NCBI RefSeq assembly: GCF_000146165.2
Contig: NC_004347.2
Coordinates: 4,201,029-4,265,028 of the forward strand
Reading direction: 5' to 3'
Length of the DNA stretch: 64,000 nt
From: Shewanella oneidensis MR-1
Lineage (GTDB): Bacteria > Pseudomonadota > Gammaproteobacteria > Enterobacterales > Shewanellaceae
Both the position numbers and the translations under genes were made by a program. Positions 47,186 through 59,500 of the stretch are shown piece by piece (position 1 is the first letter of the stretch; every line of letters begins with the position of its first letter). Under the pieces are notes generated by a model. It was not told the DNA's origin. It saw only the letters and a program-made list of their open reading frames with translations, and searched no databases.

Positions 47186-50100
47186 GACTCTCTCCTTGAA
47201 TTTGTTTTATCGGCAGGGCAGCTTTGGAACTCACTGGTTCAGCATTGGGTTTACGAATATCTGTCGCTGGCTGTTCAATCTTTTCCTTAGATCCGACTTT
47301 ATTTTGCTCAGTTTTTGCTTCAGATTCAGTCTGAGGTGCTGGTATAGTTTTATTTACCGCTGCGCCATCCGCCTTAGGCTTATCGCCCTCAGCTGTAGCA
47401 GGTAACTCGCCGCCAACCATAGGCAAAATCGACTCGGGGATTTCAATCTCTTTACTCTTACGCTCAAGCTCCTCAACCACAGGCTCAGACATAGTGCCTT
47501 TCACGCGGAAACGGATTTCAGAAATCACCTCAATCACAGGTTCAAGTACTTTGGTTAAGGCAAAAGCGCCGAGTCCGAGCGTCCAGGCACTGGTGCTCAG
47601 CAGCACCACAGTCGGTACACTGGAGGCTAATTGCGGTACAAAGCGGATATCGTAGTTTAAGCTTTCAGTCGTGAGATCCGTATAGCCGCGCACCTTCATA
47701 TTGCCCGCAATCGCATCCATTTCAGTGTCTGTCGTTTTCACCACACCATTATCAATTTGCAGATTGCCAGTAAAGGAGTTGAAGTACATCCCTTGCCCAA
47801 ACACATCACTGAAATCTAAGGATAATTTACGAACTAATGAATCGAGACTAAACAGCGAGAAAATCCGCGCGCCCTTATCACTCACTTGGGATAAATGGCC
47901 CTTGCCTAACTCAAATTTGACCTTACCGTTCAAGGTTTCGAGGGAAAATGCATAGGGTGCACCTTGCCAAGCAAGATCGGCATTCACTTTTAATGGTGCT
48001 TCGTCTACACCCGGATTTATCCCAAGCTGGTCACTCAAGTGGTGAAATTGGCTAGCATTTAAGCTGACGGATAACTCGGTTTGGTTTTGACCATTCTGCT
48101 GTTGCCAAATACCGTTACCCTGCAGGGAAACTTCAGGCGTCGTCAAAGACAGTGTCTGGATACGGTAGCCAGAGGCTTGTGGACTCGCTTGCACCACTAA
48201 CTTGCCAAATGACTTATCGAAAAAGCGAAAATCGTCCACATTCACCGCAACGGGTGGCAAGTTTGTCAGCACCTGATCCGCCGCAAAATCGGCTTCACCT
48301 TCGGACTTCACTTCAGGCGAAAAATAAAACTTGCTGGCGGCCACTTTCAGACCCTGTGTCATCCAATTAGGATAAAAATCAATAGTTCCTTCAAATTCAC
48401 TGGCTTTAGCATCGAAACGCCAGCCATTGTCGTTAGGGTTGGCGCTCAGTCTTAAATCTGTCAGTCCCTGTCCCAGTAAATCAAATTTGCCGATATTGGC
48501 GTCTATCCCAACAACGGCAGGGAACAGAGCGGAATGATTTGCCTTTTCTACCAAAATACCAGTACGGACGGGCTTGTTATCAGTACCGATAAAGGCATTA
48601 ATCACGGGTAGCCAATGGGCTAACTTACCACTGGTTACATCGATATTAATGTGTCCAAGCTCGGTATTGGGCACCTCGGTAGCCTCAAAGAGTCGCCCTA
48701 ATAGCAGATCAAAATAGCTAAATTGAGTGCCTTTTTCAGCCTCAAAACCGCCAATAAACTCAGCCTGTTTATCGAGTTTGACCCTAAGGATTGCGGCTTG
48801 CTGATCGCCGGAAAACTCGGCCATTAAGGGTCTAGGCTCATCAGTCGGCTTTGCAAAAACACCAGGTAATTTTAAGGTTGCACCGACCAGATCTGAGCCT
48901 AAATTGGCTTGAATTTGATAGCCTTGCTCATCGAATACCATGCTCAAATTGCCGCCCCACGCAACCTTACCTTGGTAAAAACCACTCAGTGGATTATGGA
49001 GTTCTTGAGGTAAGCGACTGAGATCCCAACGACTTTTCATATCTAAATTCAGCGTGAAATCTTTACCTTCGGGCTTAGTTGCAAAGCTAAACTCCAAGGG
49101 CTGCTCAAATAGGCGTGACTTAATACCTTGTCCTTCAACGACTTCATTGGCAAACTGCACTGTGCCCGTAACGGCTTTCAGTTGTAACCCAGGCTGGGCA
49201 ATAAAAACTGGCGTATTATCAAATACAATTTGACCACGAATATCCTCGGCCTCTCCCTCGTACAAGGGGATACTGATGTCTAAGTTACCCGCTACCGCGC
49301 CCTGAACCTGCACAACTTTTAAGGTCTCGCCCACCGTATCTGCAAGGGGAGATGCCTGTAACACTTTCGTCGCCGCACTGCCGTCGGTGACGAGGTCTGC
49401 CTGAATTTTTAACAGGGAACGCTCACCCAGTTCAGGAATAAACACATGGGCACCATCGGCCACCACATTCATCAGTTTGCCTTGGTTGACCCAGATATCC
49501 ATACGGGCATTTTCAAATAACGCATCAAGGGAAAGATCTGTGACTGCAGGCCAATCAGGTTGGAATTGGTATTCGGCATTGTTTAAGGTAAATGCCGCTT
49601 GGAACACGCCACTATTATCCTCAAAGGGGAAGCTCGATAACGCACCCTGCCACAGTACTTGCGCATTTTGACTCTGTCCCGCTTTTATCGCGCCATCAAG
49701 ATACTCGGCCAAAGACTCCCCCATAGCTTTGATAGGAAAGTATTTATCTGCATTAGCAGCATTTTTGACTGCAACATTAGCAGCAAGGGACATACTGGCT
49801 GCGGTGCTAAAATCCAGTTTTAGGGCGGCAGAGAGGCCAATGTCATCGTTTGCAAGCTGAACATGGGGCATAGATAACGTCGCACGCTTAGTATCAAATG
49901 CACCGGTTAATTCAGCGCCTTGGAGCACTAAGGGAGCAGAAAATTCATCGCCAAAATCGAGGGTATAAGTTTGCTCGGGAAGCGAAAAAACGAGCGTTTC
50001 ATCCTGCCATTGCAACTTAAGATCTAAGGGCTGGGTATTGGGTATCCCCTCCACTTTCTGCCAGTGTAATTGCGTGACGCTAGTACTTGCTAGCAAAGGT

Positions 50101-51281
50101 TGATCGGCAGCTTGATAGAGGCGAATAGGCCCAACACTGCCCTCGGGCGCGAGATGGAACCATTGCTTAAGTACGGCTAAATCGACACCGGGGAAAAGCG
50201 GCAACAATGGAAACAAGGTCGGTAAATCTACACGGCTCACATAGGCATATAAAGCATCATCTTGTTGTTTCGCCGCTAATTTTAGTTCAGGCCAATGCTC
50301 ACCATTAGTGACAAAATCTAAATCAGCGCTACTGATCTCCCATCCTGTCGCCTTGGGCTCCCAACGGATACTACCGGATTGGATCTCAAACTTTTGTGGC
50401 TGTCCTTGCATCGACCACTGCAACCAACTGGGTTCAAACTGCACCAGACCAGAACGTATACTACGATGGGCTACATCAAACCATGCCTTAAGATTCACTA
50501 TGCCCTCTAGGGGCAGCTTTTTGCTTGGGTCATAGGGATTAGGTTGGCGCGATGCCCATTCGCCTAAATCGAGTGACTGAGCCGCCAAATAGATTTGTCC
50601 CTTCAGCGTATCGGGCGCAGTCGCATCACCAGTAATATCAAGCTGTAGGCTGAGGGATTCCTTTACCATGGCATTGTTATCGAGGTAAATTTCCCCTGCA
50701 CCGCGATGTTGCATGCCGCTATTACGCCAATTGAGGTGGCGAATATGAATGGGTCGATACTCATTGTGCAAGCTCAGCAGCTGCACCGAAGCATCCTCCA
50801 GCGAAAATCGTTCGAGCTGCTTGAGTAGTAATATATACAACCAATCGGTTTGCGTGGATTGTCCAGAGACTCGGCCCGTTGTTCTGCCAGACAATTTATC
50901 CATATCGAGGGCGATATGAACACCTTCAAAATTCACATCTTCGATGCGCGGACTGGTGGTCAGCAAAGACTGCCAAAAATCCAACTTGATTTGGACTTGC
51001 TTCACTAACACTGTGACGGGTAATTTTTCCTGCGGAGGGATCACTAGGTCATCAATGGTTACCGCGGGGCCAAAGGCCTGCCACTGGGCAGATAACTCAC
51101 CCACCTGAATATTGATCTGATATTCGCTTTTTACATACTCAACTAACTGCTGGCGAACCTCATCGACCTGAGGCAATAGTCCTCGGATCAAGCTTACCGT
51201 CAAGGCAAACAAGACTAAGATCAGCGCCAATAGTTGCCAGCAAAAACGGCTTAGTTTTTTAGCAGTAAAAAGCGTTGCCAC
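47109..51281 (-). CDS. yhdP: AsmA-like envelope protein YhdP (DUF3971)
   Basis: 1390 residues, of the size expected for YhdP. One N-terminal TM (about 15-35) is followed by a very long beta-rich periplasmic region and a conserved C-terminal segment (GMYFNSFTGNLQIDNGVVKT, YDIRFVPQLASSVP). YhdP-type proteins bridge inner and outer membrane and help phospholipid transport. The C-terminal tail from about 1310 is low-complexity Lys/Glu/Pro/Ala. The start is GTG 51281, overlapping the rng stop TAG by one base (TAGTG). Confidence 0.93.
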   Translation of the reverse strand: MATLFTAKKLSRFCWQLLALILVLFALTVSLIRGLLPQVDEVRQQLVEYVKSEYQINIQVGELSAQWQAFGPAVTIDDLVIPPQEKLPVTVLVKQVQIKLDFWQSLLTTSPRIEDVNFEGVHIALDMDKLSGRTTGRVSGQSTQTDWLYILLLKQLERFSLEDASVQLLSLHNEYRPIHIRHLNWRNSGMQHRGAGEIYLDNNAMVKESLSLQLDITGDATAPDTLKGQIYLAAQSLDLGEWASRQPNPYDPSKKLPLEGIVNLKAWFDVAHRSIRSGLVQFEPSWLQWSMQGQPQKFEIQSGSIRWEPKATGWEISSADLDFVTNGEHWPELKLAAKQQDDALYAYVSRVDLPTLFPLLPLFPGVDLAVLKQWFHLAPEGSVGPIRLYQAADQPLLASTSVTQLHWQKVEGIPNTQPLDLKLQWQDETLVFSLPEQTYTLDFGDEFSAPLVLQGAELTGAFDTKRATLSMPHVQLANDDIGLSAALKLDFSTAASMSLAANVAVKNAANADKYFPIKAMGESLAEYLDGAIKAGQSQNAQVLWQGALSSFPFEDNSGVFQAAFTLNNAEYQFQPDWPAVTDLSLDALFENARMDIWVNQGKLMNVVADGAHVFIPELGERSLLKIQADLVTDGSAATKVLQASPLADTVGETLKVVQVQGAVAGNLDISIPLYEGEAEDIRGQIVFDNTPVFIAQPGLQLKAVTGTVQFANEVVEGQGIKSRLFEQPLEFSFATKPEGKDFTLNLDMKSRWDLSRLPQELHNPLSGFYQGKVAWGGNLSMVFDEQGYQIQANLGSDLVGATLKLPGVFAKPTDEPRPLMAEFSGDQQAAILRVKLDKQAEFIGGFEAEKGTQFSYFDLLLGRLFEATEVPNTELGHINIDVTSGKLAHWLPVINAFIGTDNKPVRTGILVEKANHSALFPAVVGIDANIGKFDLLGQGLTDLRLSANPNDNGWRFDAKASEFEGTIDFYPNWMTQGLKVAASKFYFSPEVKSEGEADFAADQVLTNLPPVAVNVDDFRFFDKSFGKLVVQASPQASGYRIQTLSLTTPEVSLQGNGIWQQQNGQNQTELSVSLNASQFHHLSDQLGINPGVDEAPLKVNADLAWQGAPYAFSLETLNGKVKFELGKGHLSQVSDKGARIFSLFSLDSLVRKLSLDFSDVFGQGMYFNSFTGNLQIDNGVVKTTDTEMDAIAGNMKVRGYTDLTTESLNYDIRFVPQLASSVPTVVLLSTSAWTLGLGAFALTKVLEPVIEVISEIRFRVKGTMSEPVVEELERKSKEIEIPESILPMVGGELPATAEGDKPKADGAAVNKTIPAPQTESEAKTEQNKVGSKEKIEQPATDIRKPNAEPVSSKAALPIKQIQGESHAHQLVAMSEQSRRQCEPVVYRIAA

Positions 51282-52747
51282 TACATCATCACCACGTCGT
51301 ATTTATGCTGGGAATACATAGGCTCATTTTGCAGACGAATACGTTTACCGATATAGACCTCAAGCTCAGCGACTAGATGACTTTCATCGCCACTTAAGCT
51401 GTTATACACAGCAGGCGAGCAGTACAGCAAAAACTCATCAGCATCATAGGCTCTATTCAAACGGATAATTTCACGGAATATTTCATAAGAGACTGTTTCG
51501 ACTGTTTTCATACTCCCCGTCCCCTTACACGCAGGGCACTCGCCGCACAGCACATGCTCTAAACTCTCTCGGGTGCGTTTGCGGGTCATTTCCACTAATC
51601 CTAACCCAGAGAAAGCACTGACATTGGTTTTAACCCTGTCCTTGGCTAACGCACTGTTTAAGCTATTGAGTACACGGGTTTTATGCTCGTCACTCAGCAT
51701 ATCGATAAAGTCGATAATGATGATGCCACCGAGATTACGTAGCCTAAGTTGCCGCGCGATGGCTTGGGTAGCTTCGAGGTTAGTGTTAAAGATGGTTTCT
51801 TCAAGATTGCGGTGGCCAACAAAGGCACCTGTGTTGATATCGACCGTGGTCATGGCTTCGGTCTGATCGATAATCAGATAGCCACCCGATTTGAGCTCTA
51901 CCTTGCGTCCAAGGGCGCGTTGGATTTCATTCTCAACATCGTAGAGATCGAAAATCGGCGCTGGGCCAGAATAGTGCTCAATCTTGTCGGCGATTTCCGG
52001 CATAAACTCTTGAGCGAAGGCTTGCAGCTCGGCAAAAGTGCGCCGCGAATCGACTTGAATGCGATCTAATTCCGTCCCAACAAAGTCACGCACAATCCGT
52101 ACAGGCAAAGCGAGATCTTGATAGAGTAACGCAACACCACGGCGCTGACGACGCTCCGAGACTTTAGACCAGACTCGACGCAAAAAAGCGGCGTCCTGCG
52201 CGAGCTCATCCTCACCTACGCCCTCGGCGGCGGTGCGGATAATAAAGCCGCCGTCTTCATCGACGAAAGGCAGAGTGATTTTTTTGAGACGACTGCGCTC
52301 TTCTTCCTGCTCAATCCGCTGGGACACCCCTATATGGCTGGAGCCCGGCATAAACACCAAATAACGGGAAGGCAGAGTAATGTCCGTGGTCAGGCGTGCA
52401 CCTTTAGTGCCGAGCGGGTCTTTCACCACTTGCACCATAATATCTTGCCCTTGGCGCACCAGCTCTGCGATATCACGGACCACAAAATGGCCTTTCTCGA
52501 CATCGGCGACACATTCGGTGTGCGGCACTATGTCGGAGGCATGTAAAAAGGCCGCTTTATCTAAACCAATATCCACGAAGGCGGCTTGCATACCGGGCAA
52601 CACACGGCTGATTTTACCTTTGTAAATATTGCCCACAAGGCCACGCTTCATGCGGCGTTCAATATGGACTTCTTGCAGCACGCCGTGCTCAACCAAAGCG
52701 ACACGGGCCTCTGATGGGGTTACGTTAATAAGTAACTCTGAACCCAT
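51281..52747 (-). CDS. rng: Ribonuclease G
   Basis: 488 residues from ATG 52747, nearly identical in length to E. coli RNase G. An in-frame GTG at 52789 would add 14. An S1 domain sits near the N-terminus (GNIYKGKISRVLPGMQAAFVD). The catalytic aspartates are in MTTVDINTG and IIIIDFIDM, and the zinc-link cysteines are in CGECPACKGTG. The enzyme is an endonuclease that trims the 5' end of 16S rRNA and degrades some mRNAs. RNase E is excluded by length. Confidence 0.96.
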   Translation of the reverse strand: MGSELLINVTPSEARVALVEHGVLQEVHIERRMKRGLVGNIYKGKISRVLPGMQAAFVDIGLDKAAFLHASDIVPHTECVADVEKGHFVVRDIAELVRQGQDIMVQVVKDPLGTKGARLTTDITLPSRYLVFMPGSSHIGVSQRIEQEEERSRLKKITLPFVDEDGGFIIRTAAEGVGEDELAQDAAFLRRVWSKVSERRQRRGVALLYQDLALPVRIVRDFVGTELDRIQVDSRRTFAELQAFAQEFMPEIADKIEHYSGPAPIFDLYDVENEIQRALGRKVELKSGGYLIIDQTEAMTTVDINTGAFVGHRNLEETIFNTNLEATQAIARQLRLRNLGGIIIIDFIDMLSDEHKTRVLNSLNSALAKDRVKTNVSAFSGLGLVEMTRKRTRESLEHVLCGECPACKGTGSMKTVETVSYEIFREIIRLNRAYDADEFLLYCSPAVYNSLSGDESHLVAELEVYIGKRIRLQNEPMYSQHKYDVVMM

Positions 52748-52922
52748 CTTGCGCTGAATTTTATTCGGATTTAAGCGACCGGTATTCACGACTCACCCCA
52801 TTAGGGAAATTAAATTAATCTCAGTATGTTATAAGCCTGAAAACCAATACCGCAGAAGAGTTGAGCGTTGAAAACCCAATCCTCTGTATTGCTCCCCATT
52901 TGCAAGTCGCCCAATCCGCAGA

Positions 52923-53507
52923 CTAGATAATGCCCGCCTCAGATAAGAGCTGGCGAGTTTCCACTAATGGCAAGCCTACAACACAGGAGTAACTACCATC
53001 AATCGACTCGACAAAGCAGCCACCTAAACCTTGGATCCCATAGCTGCCTGCTTTATCCATGGGTTCTTGTGAGGCGACATAGGCATCAATATCCGCATCA
53101 GAAAGCACACAAAAACGCACTAAGGTTTCGACTAAACGCATTGCAGTATGGTTGGCATTTGCCAAGGCCACAGCCGTCATCACAGTGTGCGCTCTTCCCG
53201 AAAGCGCACGCAGCACTCGCTTGGCATCGGCGTCATCAACAGGCTTACCTAATATTTCATTTTCAAGCACGACGATAGTATCAGAACCTAATACAGCAGG
53301 CTGTGACATATCTGAACATAATGCAAGCCCAGCCTGCGCCTTTTCGGCTGCGAGGCGCTGCACATAATCCCGTGGTAACTCACCCGACCTAGGGGTTTCG
53401 TCGATATCCGGTGCCACTTGCTCAAAGGTAAAATCACTCCGCCCTAATCCAATATGGGTTAGTAATTCTTTACGGCGCGGCGATGTCGAAGCTAAGACTA
53501 AATTCAC
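52923..53507 (-). CDS. maf: Maf-type nucleoside triphosphate pyrophosphatase (YhdE)
   Basis: 194 residues. Diagnostic segments are [12 protein letters not shown] at the N-terminus, [35 protein letters not shown] and [26 protein letters not shown]. It hydrolyses dTTP/UTP-type or modified nucleotides to limit misincorporation. It is 2 bp after mreD in the conserved mreBCD-maf-rng order. Confidence 0.94.
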   Translation of the reverse strand: MNLVLASTSPRRKELLTHIGLGRSDFTFEQVAPDIDETPRSGELPRDYVQRLAAEKAQAGLALCSDMSQPAVLGSDTIVVLENEILGKPVDDADAKRVLRALSGRAHTVMTAVALANANHTAMRLVETLVRFCVLSDADIDAYVASQEPMDKAGSYGIQGLGGCFVESIDGSYSCVVGLPLVETRQLLSEAGII

Positions 53508-53509
53508 AA

Positions 53510-53998
53510 CTAACGAACCTTATAATGACGTCGGATACGACGTAAAATCCAAAAAATCCAAGGCCAAAATACCAGGCCCGATAGCGCAGGCAAAAACAGT
53601 TCCGCGTGGAATGTTGCGCCATCCATCACAAACTCGACCCAATAAACAATCAGGTGGTAGATAGCAATGAGCAGCATTACTACCAGCGACTGTTGCCATT
53701 TAGGGAAGTTGCGTAAACGCTGACAATGTAAAATCGCAATATAAATCACTAGCGACATCGCCAGAGAACGTACCCCTAAGGTGGCGCCCAAGAGAATATC
53801 GAGAGCTAAACCCATTACCCATGCTGTGAGAATGTTATACCTGTGTGGCAACGCAATGGACCAGTAGATCAAAATCATCAGTAGCCAATCCGGCCGCCAA
53901 GCCTCAACAATCGTAGGTAGAGGCATAATTTGGCTTAAGAGTCCGACAAACAAGGTCAGCCAAACCACGATACGTCCATTAGCCGCTTGTAAACTCAT
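53510..53998 (-). CDS. mreD: Rod-shape-determining protein MreD
   Basis: 162 residues with five to six TM helices, including [18 protein letters not shown] and [22 protein letters not shown], the family signature. It is an inner-membrane partner of MreC in the elongasome. Its start overlaps the mreC stop by one base. Confidence 0.95.
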   Translation of the reverse strand: MSLQAANGRIVVWLTLFVGLLSQIMPLPTIVEAWRPDWLLMILIYWSIALPHRYNILTAWVMGLALDILLGATLGVRSLAMSLVIYIAILHCQRLRNFPKWQQSLVVMLLIAIYHLIVYWVEFVMDGATFHAELFLPALSGLVFWPWIFWILRRIRRHYKVR

Positions 53999-55065
53999 TA
54001 GTGCACCTCTGCTGGCGGTTGGGTGGTAGCAGCGTTCGATGCACCATTGGCATTTCTCGGTGCCGCAGTCGCGTTTGGAACTGTGGCATTAGGAGCAGTG
54101 GTATTAGGAACAGTGGCATTAGGAACAGTGGCGTTTGTGCCCTGCGCTTCGCCTTGAGGATTGATGGCACCATTAACAGCATCTGGTTTGGCTTCTTCTA
54201 CCGGATGATCCGCCGCAGGCACAGGGATTTGATTAGGCAAAGTCACACCCGAGTCAGGTGATGGCCAAATCAGCAGCAGATAACGAATGCGATCAAGTGC
54301 CGCCAGAGGCTGAGCCGTGACTCGCGTGTAGCTTTGGCCATCTTCGGTAAAGACTTTCATCACTCGCGCAACAGGATAGCCTTCAGGAAAGCGGTTACCT
54401 AAGCCAGAGGTGACTAATAAATCGCCCACTCGAATATCGGTACTCTTAGCCACATGGCGCAGCTCAATCTCATCGAGCTCACCCGTACCATTAGCAATTA
54501 AACGTACATCATTACGGGTAATCCGCACGGGTAAACCGTGGGAAACGTCAGATACAAGTAACACTCGGCTGGTCATCTCGCTAACCTGTACAACTTGCCC
54601 CACAACCCCCTGCGCATCCACCACCGGCTGACCGACGAAAACACCGCTGCGGGAACCCCGATTCAAGACCACATAGTGATGGGAAGGTTCACTGGCAACC
54701 TCCATCACCTCCACCACCATCTTGCGGGAATCCTGATAGGCTGGCGAACCAAGCAAAGCACGTAAGCGTTCGTTTTCTTGACGCAGATGTTCGAAACGCT
54801 GTAGGCGTTCACTCATTAATAATTGTTGCCTTAACAGCTCTTTATTTTGCAATGCCAGCATATTGCGGGTCGCAAAACTCTCAGATGACCAATCGAGGAT
54901 CGCACTGGGGACGCTCGCGAGGTATTGAATAGGGCTTAAAGCAGATGAAAGGGATTCACGGGCAGGCTCAAGACGGTGATTTGCCGCGAGCAAAATCACC
55001 GACAGGATAATTGCCAGTGTTAAACGGAACTGGTTCGAAATACCACGAACAAAAATTGGCTTCAT
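53998..55065 (-). CDS. mreC: Cell-shape protein MreC
   Basis: 355 residues. The TM spans about 12-30, a coiled coil about 65-110 (KELLRQQLLMSERLQRFEHL), then two beta-barrel subdomains with VDAQGVVGQVVQVS and LLVTSGLGNRFPEGYPVARV. The C-terminal tail after about 275 is unusual: Pro/Ala/Asn-rich with four NATVP-type pentapeptides encoded by a 15-bp tandem repeat. It links MreB to periplasmic penicillin-binding proteins. It is 44 bp after mreB. Confidence 0.95.
   Translation of the reverse strand: MKPIFVRGISNQFRLTLAIILSVILLAANHRLEPARESLSSALSPIQYLASVPSAILDWSSESFATRNMLALQNKELLRQQLLMSERLQRFEHLRQENERLRALLGSPAYQDSRKMVVEVMEVASEPSHHYVVLNRGSRSGVFVGQPVVDAQGVVGQVVQVSEMTSRVLLVSDVSHGLPVRITRNDVRLIANGTGELDEIELRHVAKSTDIRVGDLLVTSGLGNRFPEGYPVARVMKVFTEDGQSYTRVTAQPLAALDRIRYLLLIWPSPDSGVTLPNQIPVPAADHPVEEAKPDAVNGAINPQGEAQGTNATVPNATVPNTTAPNATVPNATAAPRNANGASNAATTQPPAEVH
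54077..54136 (-). repeat. 15-bp minisatellite within mreC (four units)
   Basis: Four units of GGAACAGTGGCATTA with small changes (54077-54091, 54092-54106, 54107-54121, 54122-54136). Being a multiple of three, they add in-frame NATVP units to the disordered MreC tail and could vary in number. Confidence 0.85.
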
Positions 55066-55109
55066 AGGAAAGCTAAGGCGGTGATTAGCCGCCCTATACC
55101 GAAGTTAGA

Positions 55110-56501
<1,392 letters not shown>

Positions 56502-59500
56502 TTAATTGACTTCTCGCCAATAGATGATTCTGTCATGACCTCGGTAACGCCCAAAAAATCCACTGGCGCGAGGATCTGATAAGCTACTGGGCGTGACACC
56601 ATTCCAGTTCCAATACCATTCTAACCATGTGGGTACATCCAAAGGCGCAGTCACTTGGCCGCGATATAAATTGCCGCTTGAGGTCACTGCCCGCCACAGC
56701 AAATCAAATTGCCCCGCTTGAAAAGCTAAAGATGCACCTGTTCGATTGATACTCTGCCCTGCGGCTAAATCGGGATCAAAGTTGTAGCCAAGGCCAGCAT
56801 TATCCACCTGCGAACCTAAGCCATAGGTGGCGATAGTACAGCTATCATCCCCATTTAACACCCAGTTAGTTCCATTCCAATACTCAGCTCTGGTTGGCAT
56901 TTTGAGGATTTCAGTTTCAGGGCCATAGGTGTTATCCATCACCACGCGGCCGTGACGTAGGATCTGAGTAGTGATTTTTCTCGCATTACAGTTAGTGCAA
57001 GTGCCCGTAGATGCCGCATCCATATCCGCTAAGGCTACATAGCTGTATAAGCCATTTGGTCTTGGGTCGTTGTCCATCAATTGCACGCCAATATCGAGCA
57101 GTTCGAAGGGGCCGTCCTGATACTGATTTGCAGCGATATTTGGTGTCATACGACTCACGTTCGCTCGGTAACTGCCATCAACTGTCGCCACGCCTTGGTT
57201 CCAACTTGCCGCATTTACTGGCAAGGCGCTTAAACGGCTCTGCAAATCAACGCCGTTATTATTGTTTTCTCCCACTAATTTGGCACTCGCATGGGAAAAC
57301 GGCGGGAAATAGTTTTGCGTTACTGCACCACCAATATTCAAGGCTTTGATGCTCATCGACATCGGGAAGGGTTGAGCCATATAACTAAAGCCACCGCAGG
57401 CGGGCAAGACGGAGATATCACCGACTAAAAACCTATCGGGCACAAAACGGCCAATATTGGCTGAATAGCCAATCGGAATATTCAGGCTGCTTGCCGTCCC
57501 TAAATAATTGGGCGTCGCCTGCGCCGCAATTTGGAATACGCCGACGTCACTAATGCTCTGATTACTGATGGTATTAAGGTTATTGGTCTGCGCCGTGTGA
57601 CTGTAGGATGTCATACCTAGTACACCATCATGGCCACCATTGGCGATGCTGGGTGCAACCACATCACTCGCAAGTTTCATCTGCGCATCGATAAAGTTAG
57701 GTGTGGATAAGTTGCCCGAACAAAAGTCCGTATCGCCATCTTTTTCCCATGCCATGGCTTGTAATGTCATACCAAAATTTTGCCCCGCCTTACGGTAAGC
57801 ATTACAGCTCATATCAGCACTTGGGCAGTAAGCACTGGCATCTGCGGCCTTAACGCATAATCCCGCAGGTACACTGACAAACTGATCAGAGCCTGTCATC
57901 ACTAGACCTGTATCTTCCCCAGTTCCATCAAGCCTCGCGTCGAGTTGAACTCGCCCAGCATCGGGGTAATTAATCTCAAGGGAGGCCACGCCATTAGTAA
58001 ACCGCAAAGGAATTTGAGTACGCAAGGCTTGGGTTTTGCCAATTGCCGTTATTGCCCCCGTAACATTCCCCTTAATCGTTATCGCTTGCTGCAAAGCGCT
58101 CGGAATGGATGACGGGGAAACATAAGTGCTCCAAAAACCGACATTTTTAGTCGCATTCCCAAATGCGGGGACACACTCAAGGCTTGAATTGGACTTTCTC
58201 ACGGCAGAAATATTGATAGAGGTGGGCTTATTCGCCAACTTATCAGGGACATCGAAAATAAACCCACTCTCTGCGAAACTCAAAGTGCAGGAAGCCGTAT
58301 TTAACGGGCCAGAGCCTTTACGGCAAAGAGTATTACTCCCTGCAATGGTGGATGGGATAGAGCTACTAACACCAATGGTTACAGGAGGCGTGCTGACATT
58401 ATAACGAAGGCTGGCAGTTGCTAAGCCGTTGACAAAATTGACACTCGGAGTATTCACCCCACCCACATACCAAGCGCCATTAGCATTGGGATTTAACGAT
58501 AATTGCGCAGTAACAGGATCAGTAAATAGCTGACTACAATTAGCATTTGCACAAGCACGAATGGCCATCGTTTCCGCTTTACAGGTCAACGGTGAACTCG
58601 AATAATCAAATTCGAAATGATGCACCTGTTGACCTACGGGGCGAGATTTTAGGGCGCACACCTTAAAATTATCGATTTCATGGTTGTTGTTGGCGCCGCC
58701 AGTAGAGCCAGTAAAAGACAAGTAAAAATCTTCAGGCACAGCACCTTGATTAGGTATCGCTCTAGCATTAAATGCTGGAACCAGTACTTGATACCCTTGC
58801 CCATTACGCACATCACGTTCAACTGAAACCCAAGCTTGGCTAGGAATAGTTGAATCAACCTTAATCCGATATTTATGATTAGGCGCCGCAGTTGACGTAC
58901 TACGAACGTCAACTCTAGGATTTAAATTCGCTGCTGTACCAGCTAAATAGGTGTAACTTGCCGCAGCAGAGCCGCGTAAAGTCACTGATTGTGGTCTGAA
59001 ATATGGTAGGGTGGCCGGTCTCCCGACTTTCCCTTCATTCGGATTGGAAAAATTACCATATTCATCCAATCCCACCCCAAGCCAGCCACCCGCAAAACCA
59101 GGCGTACCATCATTACGTTGTGCATATCCAAGCGCACCACCAAAACTACCGGGTTGAGGCGTGACCGCCGCATCGGAGAGAATGACCGCAACCCCATCAC
59201 CACCCGTTCCTGAAGATGGCGACCACGCATAATAATCAAACTCGACCGTCACTAAGTTATTTTCTGCAGGAAATAGCCGCTGAAAGGTACTTGCGGTTGC
59301 TTGGTTCCCCGATGCGGGGGTAATTCGAAGTCGATTACTGACAATACTCGGCGGAGTTGAACTCCCCAGCACTTTTATCGCCCAATCATTTCCAAGGCTT
59401 GTGCGGGAAAAATCATCAGTAAAACATTCAAGGGCTGGACTGGTGTCATAAATCACTTTGGAATTTGAAAACATACGCACATTTTGTGCACTTAAACGAC

